A DNA stretch of 64,000 nucleotides from an uncultured Eubacteriales bacterium (GTDB lineage Bacteria > Bacillota > Clostridia > Christensenellales > Aristaeellaceae), in assembly GCA_900315315.1 (NCBI GenBank), contig OMYT01000019.1, positions 18,645 through 82,644 of the forward strand, read 5' to 3'. Every line of letters begins with the position of its first letter. Position 1 is the stretch's first letter. The notes beneath the pieces were generated by a model. The model was not told where the DNA came from and did not search any database. It saw nothing but the letters and a program-made list of their open reading frames with translations. The position numbers were made by a program, and so were the translations under genes. Shown here in pieces: positions 58,887 to 64,000 of this stretch.

Positions 58887-60617
58887 ATGGAAAATGTCAA
58901 TCCTGAAAAAAACACTTCAGAAAATGTCACTTCAGAAGAAACCAATGCCCGCAGCAATTTTATCTGGGACGCGATCGACCGGGATCTGGAGGATAAGCGT
59001 TACACCGAGGTCCATACCCGTTTCCCTCCGGAACCGAACGGATATATGCATATCGGCCATTGCAAAGCCCTGATCATGGACTTCCTCACCGCCGAGAAAT
59101 ACGGCGGCAAGTGCAACCTGCGCTTTGACGATACCAACCCCGCCAAGGAGGATACCGAGTATGTCGAAGCCATCAAGCGGGATATCCACTGGCTGGGTTT
59201 CCACTGGACCGGCGGCGAGTTCTATGCCTCCGATTATTATGACAAGTGCTATGAAATCGCCGAGGACTGGATCCTCCGCGGCCTGGCCTATGTGGACGAG
59301 CTCAGCAAGGAAGAGATGCGCGAGTACCGCGGCACCCTCACCGAGCCCGGGAAAAACTCCCCCTGGCGGGACCGCCCCGCGGAGGAAAGTCTCGACCTGT
59401 TCCGCCGCATGAAGGCCGGCGAGTTCCCGGAAGGCAGCAAAACCCTCCGCATGAAAATCGACATGGCCTCCCCGAATATCGTCATGCGGGATCCGGCCAT
59501 GTACCGCATCCTGTACAAGGAACACTGGCGCACCGGGAACAAGTGGTGCATCTATCCCATGTATGACTTCTCCCATCCCATCGGCGACGCCCTCGAAGGC
59601 ATCAGCCATTCGATGTGCTCCCTCGAGTATGAAATCCACCGCCCCCTCTATGACTGGGTGGTGGAAAAGGCCGCCAACATGCTCCCCGCTCACCCCCGGC
59701 AGATCGAGTTCTCCCGCCTGAATATGACCGGCACCGTCATGTCCAAGCGCTACCTCCGCCAGCTGGTGGAGGGCGGCCACGTAGCCGGCTGGGACGATCC
59801 CCGTATGCCCACCCTTTCCGCCATGCGCCGCCGCGGCTATCCCGCCCTGGCCATCCGGAACTTTGTGGACACCATCGGCATGAGCAAGGCGGATTCCGTC
59901 GTGGATTACGCCGTCCTGGAGCACTGCGTCCGCGATGTCCTGGGGGAAACCTCCCTCCGCGCCATGGCAGTCCTGAATCCCCTGAAGGTCGTTCTCACCA
60001 ACTGGCCCGAGGGCGAAACGAAAACCGTCACCCTCGAAAATCATCCGGATCATCCCGAGCTCGGCACCCGGCAGGTTTCCTTCGGCCGCGAGCTGTATAT
60101 CGAACAGGATGACTTTATGGAGATCCCCGTCAAGAAGTATCAGCGGATGTTCCCCGGCAATGAGGTCCGCCTTAAGGGCGCCTACATTGTCCGCTGCGAC
60201 GGCTGCGTGAAGGATGCCTCCGGCAGCATCGTTGAGGTCCGCTGCACCGTGGACCTGGATTCCTTCTCCGGCAGCCCAGGGGCCGACCGGAAAATCAAGG
60301 GCAAAACCCTGCACTGGGTTTCCGCCGGGGACTGCATCCCCTTCGAGGCCCGTCTTTACGAGCCCCTCCTCAATGATGATCTCGATGACGAGCAGGCGGA
60401 AGCCGACAAAAAGGATTTCATTTCCCGCCTGAATCCCGAAAGCCTCGTTGTCCGCCGCGGCTTTGCCGAAAAGGTCATCGCCGATGCGGAACCCGGCGCC
60501 ACCTTCCAGTTCCTGCGCACCGGTTATTTCTGCAAGGATCCGGATTCCACCCCCGCCCTCCCCGTCTATAACCGCACCGTCGGTCTGAGGGACACTTTCG
60601 CCAAACAAGTCCGCTAA
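58887..60617 (+). CDS. glnS: glutaminyl-tRNA synthetase
   Basis: 576 residues. Class I motifs: PPEPNGYMHIGHCK (HIGH) and GTVMSKRYL (KMSKS-like MSK). The GlnRS-specific anticodon-binding beta barrels follow, with CDGCVKDASGSIVEVRC and the LHWVSA stretch. It charges tRNA-Gln directly. Many Bacillota lack GlnRS and use GatCAB, so the gene is a lineage marker. AAAGGAG is upstream of the ATG. It is followed directly by gltX. Confidence 0.95.
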   Translation: MENVNPEKNTSENVTSEETNARSNFIWDAIDRDLEDKRYTEVHTRFPPEPNGYMHIGHCKALIMDFLTAEKYGGKCNLRFDDTNPAKEDTEYVEAIKRDIHWLGFHWTGGEFYASDYYDKCYEIAEDWILRGLAYVDELSKEEMREYRGTLTEPGKNSPWRDRPAEESLDLFRRMKAGEFPEGSKTLRMKIDMASPNIVMRDPAMYRILYKEHWRTGNKWCIYPMYDFSHPIGDALEGISHSMCSLEYEIHRPLYDWVVEKAANMLPAHPRQIEFSRLNMTGTVMSKRYLRQLVEGGHVAGWDDPRMPTLSAMRRRGYPALAIRNFVDTIGMSKADSVVDYAVLEHCVRDVLGETSLRAMAVLNPLKVVLTNWPEGETKTVTLENHPDHPELGTRQVSFGRELYIEQDDFMEIPVKKYQRMFPGNEVRLKGAYIVRCDGCVKDASGSIVEVRCTVDLDSFSGSPGADRKIKGKTLHWVSAGDCIPFEARLYEPLLNDDLDDEQAEADKKDFISRLNPESLVVRRGFAEKVIADAEPGATFQFLRTGYFCKDPDSTPALPVYNRTVGLRDTFAKQVR

Positions 60618-60620
60618 GTG

Positions 60621-60709
60621 CCGAAGGTCTCCAAAACGTGATCGGACCGAAGGTTTCCAAAGGGCGGTCGGAAAGCCCTTTGGTCGCTCCCGCAGGAGCG
60701 AAATCCCCA
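60621..60709 (+). repeat. structured repeat, short copy R8
   Basis: A reduced copy without the inner hairpin. CCGA (60647-60650) and TCGG (60668-60671), and CCAAAGGGC (60657-60665) and GCCCTTTGG (60675-60683), form crossed 4-bp and 9-bp helices, an H-type pseudoknot order. Tail hairpin TCGCTCC, CGCA, GGAGCGA (60684-60701). A partial extra CCGAAGGT unit precedes it. Lies between glnS and gltX. Confidence 0.82.
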
Positions 60710-60745
60710 TTTCACTTTGAATTTTGATTTCCGGAGGAAATAAAA

Positions 60746-62200
60746 ATGCAAGTACGCACTCGCTTTGCGCCCAGCCCCACCGGCTTCATGCACCTGGGCG
60801 GCGTCCGCACCGCCCTCTACGCCTACCTCTATGCCAAACAGAACAACGGTTCCTTCATCCTCCGCATCGAGGATACCGATCAGGAGCGCTTTGTCGAAGG
60901 CGCCACCGAAGTGATCTACGATACCCTCCGCGCATGCGGCCTCAACTGGGATGAAGGCCCTGATATCGGCGGCCCCTGCGGCCCCTATATCCAGTCCCAG
61001 CGCAAGGCCACCTATCTCCCCTACGCAAAGCAGCTCGTGGCCTCCGGCCATGCCTATTACTGCTTCTGCACCAAGGAGGAAATTGAGGCCCGCCGCGCCG
61101 CGGTGGAAGCCGCCGGCGGTACCTGGAAATACGATAAGCACTGCCTGCACCTCTCTCAGGAAGAAGTTCAGCAGAAGCTGGATGCCGGCATCCCCTGGAC
61201 CATCCGCATGAACGCCCCCACCGAAGGCGAAACAAGCTACAGCGACGTGGTCTTCGGAGACATGACCTTCAAAAACGCGGAGTCCATGGACGATATGGTC
61301 CTCATCAAGCAGGACGGTATGCCCACCTATAACTTCGCCAACGTCATCGACGATCATCTCATGGGCATCACCCATGTCATGCGCGGCATGGAGTACCTTT
61401 CCTCCACGCCCCGTTACAATTATCTCTACAACGCCCTCGGCTGGGAAATCCCGACCTATATCCATCTGCCCACCGTCATGCGGGACGCTACCCATAAGCT
61501 CTCCAAGCGGGACGGCGACGCGTATTATTCCGATTATATCGACAAGGGATTCCTCACCGAGGCCCTCGTCAATTATCTCGCCCTCGTGGGCTGGAATCCG
61601 GGCACAGACCGGGAGTTCTTCACCCTGCCGGAGCTTGTGGAAGCCTTCGATATCCACCGCATCAACAATTCCCCCGGCATCTTTGACGTCAACAAGCTGG
61701 AGTGGATGAACAGCCAGTATATCGCGAAAATGGATTTCGATCAGTATCTGGCCATGGCGACCCCCTGGTTCGACAAGGTCCTCGCCGGCAAAAACATCGA
61801 TTACCGCCGCCTGGCGGAGCTCATGCAGTCCCGCACGGATATCTTCTCCCGCATCCCGGAGAAAATCGCCTTCCTTGCGGAAATGCCGGAGTATGATACA
61901 GCCATCTTCTTTAATAAGAAGCAGAAGAGCGACGAAACCGTCGCGAAGGAAGTCCTTCCGCTGCTTCTCCCCGTCCTCGAGGGCATTTCGGACTGGACCG
62001 AGCAGAACATCCACGATGTCGTCATGGAGAAGATTCAGGAGTGGGGCCGCAAAACCGGTTCCGTCCTCTGGCCCATGCGCATCTCCATCTCCGGCCAGGA
62101 ATCCACCCCCGGAGGCGCCTTTGAGATCGCCTATCTTCTCGGCAAGGAGGAAACCCTCCGCCGCATGCGCGCCTCCCTCGCCCGGCTGGAAAACGCCTGA
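60746..62200 (+). CDS. gltX: glutamyl-tRNA synthetase
   Basis: 484 residues. FAPSPTGFMHLGG (HIGH) and HKLSKRDGD (KLSKR) are clear, with a Cys-rich zinc region CFCTKEEIEARR and later HC. The C-terminal anticodon-binding domain is helical, as in discriminating bacterial GluRS. Since glnS is present next door, the enzyme need not charge tRNA-Gln. GGAGG precedes the ATG at 60746. Confidence 0.95.
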   Translation: MQVRTRFAPSPTGFMHLGGVRTALYAYLYAKQNNGSFILRIEDTDQERFVEGATEVIYDTLRACGLNWDEGPDIGGPCGPYIQSQRKATYLPYAKQLVASGHAYYCFCTKEEIEARRAAVEAAGGTWKYDKHCLHLSQEEVQQKLDAGIPWTIRMNAPTEGETSYSDVVFGDMTFKNAESMDDMVLIKQDGMPTYNFANVIDDHLMGITHVMRGMEYLSSTPRYNYLYNALGWEIPTYIHLPTVMRDATHKLSKRDGDAYYSDYIDKGFLTEALVNYLALVGWNPGTDREFFTLPELVEAFDIHRINNSPGIFDVNKLEWMNSQYIAKMDFDQYLAMATPWFDKVLAGKNIDYRRLAELMQSRTDIFSRIPEKIAFLAEMPEYDTAIFFNKKQKSDETVAKEVLPLLLPVLEGISDWTEQNIHDVVMEKIQEWGRKTGSVLWPMRISISGQESTPGGAFEIAYLLGKEETLRRMRASLARLENA

Positions 62201-62215
62201 TTTCAATCCCTGCCC

Positions 62216-62244
62216 TTGAAAAACAACAGTTTTCATAGTATCAT
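62216..62244 (+). promoter_or_regulatory. promoter of the HTH/DUF6465 gene
   Basis: TTGAAA (62216-62221), 17-base spacer, TATCAT (62239-62244). Confidence 0.65.
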
Positions 62245-62292
62245 CTGAAACGAACAAACCGGAACTGAACCATATAAAAGGAGAGATACACC

Positions 62293-62874
62293 ATGGCACA
62301 GAAGAAGACTTACACTGAAGAGCAGAAGGCCGAAATCCTGAAGAAGGCCTCCGAATCCTCCATCACCGAAGCGTCGAAAGAATTCGGTGTCGACCGGAAA
62401 ACGATCCGGTCCTGGAAGGCCTCGGACAGCCTGGCCGCCGATGCGATCGAAGCGAAGAAGAAGACCCGCGCTGCCGGCCGCAAGGTCAGGGACGCGCTGA
62501 CCACCGCGGCGGAAAAGGCCGCCGGCGATGTAAAGGAAGCTGCGGAAAAAGCCGTCACCGTGGAGCAGATTGAAGTCGGCAAGGTCAAGGCGAAGCAAAC
62601 CCGCAACGCCGCGGAGAAGAAAGCCGTCAAGGATGAAAAGGCCGCCGTCAAAGCTGCCAAAAAAGAAACAAAGGCTGCTCAGAAACCGGCCGCGAAGCTG
62701 AAAACCGTCAAGCTGAATATGGTCTTCCAGTCCCCCTTGGGCAGCGAAATCACGCCCGAGCAGGTCGCCCTGAAAGTTCCGAAAGAGGCCACCGACGTCT
62801 ATGTCAAGATCGATGAAAACAAGATCTACTGGGTCGGCAAAAACGGCGAAACCGGCGCCGTAGATATCTGGTAA
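62293..62874 (+). CDS. HTH - histone H1-like - DUF6465 protein
   Basis: 193 residues in three parts. Residues 1-40 are a transposase-type HTH (TYTEEQKAEILKKASESS, then KEFGVDRKTIRSWK). Residues 50-140 are a Lys/Ala/Glu-rich, H1-like linker with AEKAAGDVKEAAEKAV and KAAVKAAKKETKAAQKPA. Residues 145-193 are a compact DUF6465 domain ending in KNGETGAVDIW. The basic linker and HTH suggest a nucleoid-associated or DNA-compacting role. It has its own promoter. A remnant of a second DUF6465 gene lies 0.6 kb downstream. Confidence 0.75.
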   Translation: MAQKKTYTEEQKAEILKKASESSITEASKEFGVDRKTIRSWKASDSLAADAIEAKKKTRAAGRKVRDALTTAAEKAAGDVKEAAEKAVTVEQIEVGKVKAKQTRNAAEKKAVKDEKAAVKAAKKETKAAQKPAAKLKTVKLNMVFQSPLGSEITPEQVALKVPKEATDVYVKIDENKIYWVGKNGETGAVDIW

Positions 62875-62964
62875 TTACCTCGGCAGCACCTTATACCACT
62901 TCAGCAAAATCATCACATCGCTGTAACTCAGCCCTTCCCCGATCAATCGCAGGAAGGGCTTCAT
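62875..62964 (-). CDS. 29-residue ORF overlapping the remnant gene
   Basis: ATG at 62964 overlaps the stop of the preceding ORF by 4 bases (ATGA). The peptide reads MKPFLRLIGEGLSYSDVMIL and then LKWYKVLPR. No independent ribosome site is evident. It may be a small translationally coupled protein, or part of a decayed gene. Confidence 0.4.
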   Translation of the reverse strand: MKPFLRLIGEGLSYSDVMILLKWYKVLPR

Positions 62965-63470
62965 GCTGTAATGACCAGTTTTTCTCTGAGGAAAGTCCGG
63001 ACCTCCGCCGAAGCCGGACTGTCAATGATCACGGGCCAGGTGTTTCTGCACTGCGTCGTGCCCGCATTGAAATACCCGCTTTCATAGCGGATTACCGCCC
63101 TGGGCGTGAACTCGCTGATCTGTGCTCCCCACTTGTCCATTGTCTCCGCATTGGATTCCTCCAGGATTTTCTCCGTTGTAAAAGTTACGTCCCGGTGAAT
63201 CGTAATGCACGTTCCTGCGTCCGGCCGCTTGTCGTCCGGGCAAATCATGATCCGGGAGGTTTTCACCAGATGGGGGCCGGCGGCTTCCGGTTCGCCGTTT
63301 ACAAACGCGTCATATTGCGTATAGGAATACCACGCTCCACCGCGTCCTCATCCGGCAGCGTTACGTCCAGTCCGCACCATTCGATGGAACATTTTTCGCA
63401 TTTCACAAAGATGTTATCTGTATCCTCCTCAAGCGTGAACGAAATGAGCCTGTCGCTGGTCGCATATCAA
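62961..63470 (-). pseudogene. broken gene of unknown function with frameshift
   Basis: The minus strand from about 63470 reads TSDRLISFTLEEDTDNIFVK, CEKCSIEWCG and LDVTLPDEDAVER, then loses frame near 63330-63345. Another frame continues with WYSYTQYDAFVNGEPEAAGP and joins the ORF from 63266 that ends in FLREKLVITA at 62961. A CxxC pair and a beta-rich pattern are visible. The N-terminal end is abruptly joined at about 63465 to the DUF6465 remnant. I do not recognise the family. Confidence 0.5.
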
Positions 63471-63537
63471 AATCGAAGAAAACACGATCTATTGGGTTGG
63501 CAAGAATGGCAAAATGGGCAGCGTGGAAATCTGGTAA
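63471..63537 (+). pseudogene. C-terminal fragment of a second DUF6465 gene
   Basis: The plus strand encodes KIEENTIYWVGKNGKMGSVE then IW and a stop, closely matching the last 20 residues of the DUF6465 protein at 62293-62874. Nothing upstream continues the homology. It is a remnant left by a deletion or recombination. Confidence 0.72.
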
Positions 63538-63561
63538 TCACTGCAGACATGACGACAATCA

Positions 63562-63597
63562 CAGTCCCTGCTTTCATGGCAGGGGCTGTTTTTTGTT
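63562..63597 (+). terminator. terminator after the DUF6465 remnant
   Basis: A 10-bp stem (CAGTCCCTGC with GCAGGGGCTG, one G-T pair), loop TTTCATG, followed by TTTTTTGTT. Confidence 0.78.
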
Positions 63598-63727
63598 ATG
63601 CCTGCGCTTTCCCCAGAAACACGGGGACGGTCTTTTCCGTTTCATGATGCACATTTATTTTTTTGTTCCCCTTCCTTTCATAATATTATTGTGCTACAAT
63701 GATTAAAAAAGACGGGGAGGGATTTCC

Positions 63728-64000
63728 GTGAACTGGATGCAGCCATTGAAAGAAAAGGACTTTTTTGGTATCATGTCCTTGCCTGGAAGAGTTGAAGATA
63801 CTGCCCCGGAAAGATCCGGAACGGATTTTGAACAGATTCTGCTTCAGAAGATCGGTACCGTTCCGGGGTTGAAAGAGCAGCAGGAGGCATTCGGGTTTTC
63901 CGGGCAGGGCGGTGAAAGGAAAGCCGCGCAGAAGGAATATAAGGACCGCCTGTTTAAATTCATTTTCGGGAATCCGGATAACAAACAGTGGACGCTCTCC
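63728..64000 (+). CDS. Rpn family PD-(D/E)XK nuclease/putative transposase, N-terminal part
   Basis: The window ends in this gene after 91 codons. It starts at a GTG with GGAGG upstream; an ATG nine bases later is possible. The visible C-terminal part, EYKDRLFKFIFGNPDNKQW, matches the start of the Rpn/PDDEXK nuclease fold in Bacillota, which continues with LYNAVNGS. The first 60 residues (FFGIMSLPGRVEDTAPE) are an additional N-terminal segment. The protein probably cuts DNA during recombination; many copies occur in related genomes. Confidence 0.8.
   Translation, partial: MNWMQPLKEKDFFGIMSLPGRVEDTAPERSGTDFEQILLQKIGTVPGLKEQQEAFGFSGQGGERKAAQKEYKDRLFKFIFGNPDNKQWTLS

Noticed and set aside
25940-60709. 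Structured repeats as ordinary Rho-independent terminators
   Set aside because: They lack a T tract after the stems in either direction and are also found between divergent genes.
58932-60710. 592-codon minus-strand open frame opposite glnS
   Set aside because: Shadow of a highly biased glnS gene; no family features.
62293-62420. Transposase orfA (IS3-type HTH)
   Set aside because: The HTH matches, but the gene continues into an H1-like linker and DUF6465 domain; no orfB and no terminal inverted repeats.

Overview
This window looks like chromosome from an anaerobic, GC-rich member of the Clostridia (Bacillota), probably a gut or rumen species. The evidence is consensus sigma-A promoters and GGAGG ribosome sites, an IreB homologue, a MutS2-type protein, a BadF/HgdC-type acyl-CoA dehydratase activase with two DUF2229-like partners, a DtxR/MntR-like regulator, DUF6465 and DUF6320-like proteins, and an Rpn-type nuclease. 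Genus is not readable from the sequence. I saw no rRNA, tRNA, CRISPR array or intact insertion sequence.

Layout. 1-8 kb: the end of an S4-domain RNA-binding protein, a D-2-hydroxyacid dehydrogenase, then a minus-strand run (GH51 arabinofuranosidase, Nudix hydrolase, MATE pump, AlkD-like repair protein, TcdA, cysteine synthase). 8-17 kb: a short MutS2 under a consensus promoter, then a minus-strand operon with five acetyltransferase genes and a metallo-beta-lactamase-fold hydrolase, headed by a 34-codon ORF and a terminator; a divergent plus-strand operon (GNAT, NTF2-like, DUF402, flavin reductase); and a small gene broken by a stop codon. 17-21.5 kb: DtxR-like regulator, two DUF2229-like proteins, the activase, and an E2-like acyltransferase with a degenerate active site. 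21.5-26 kb: an MMPL exporter and a secreted coiled-coil protein, divergent from a TetR regulator over overlapping promoters. 26-34 kb: HAD phosphatase, amylosucrase, CapA-like protein, YdcF-like membrane protein, Suv3-like helicase. 34-36 kb: nitroreductase, methyltransferase, a flavoprotein remnant. 36-48 kb: a minus-strand operon of eight genes (surface protein, ABC ATPase and permease, coiled-coil membrane protein, MoxR, DUF58, two VWA proteins). 48-54 kb: a zinc-ribbon membrane protein and an HxxxD acyltransferase, divergent from a 1089-residue adenylation-carrier-alpha-oxoamine synthase fusion. 54-64 kb: MnmG overlapped by an Ig-repeat surface protein, IreB, GlnRS, GluRS, an HTH/histone-like/DUF6465 protein, two gene remnants and the start of an Rpn-type nuclease.

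Two families of intergenic repeats run through the window. One is a heptanucleotide tandem repeat (8 sites) that sits at the 3' ends of minus-strand genes and often supplies their stop codon. The other is a ~90-150 bp structured element (8 copies, all in one orientation) whose stems change sequence from copy to copy while keeping complementarity, with helices in a pseudoknot order. This second family is the strongest candidate for something undescribed. The adenylation-carrier-oxoamine synthase fusion and the acetyltransferase operon leader come next.
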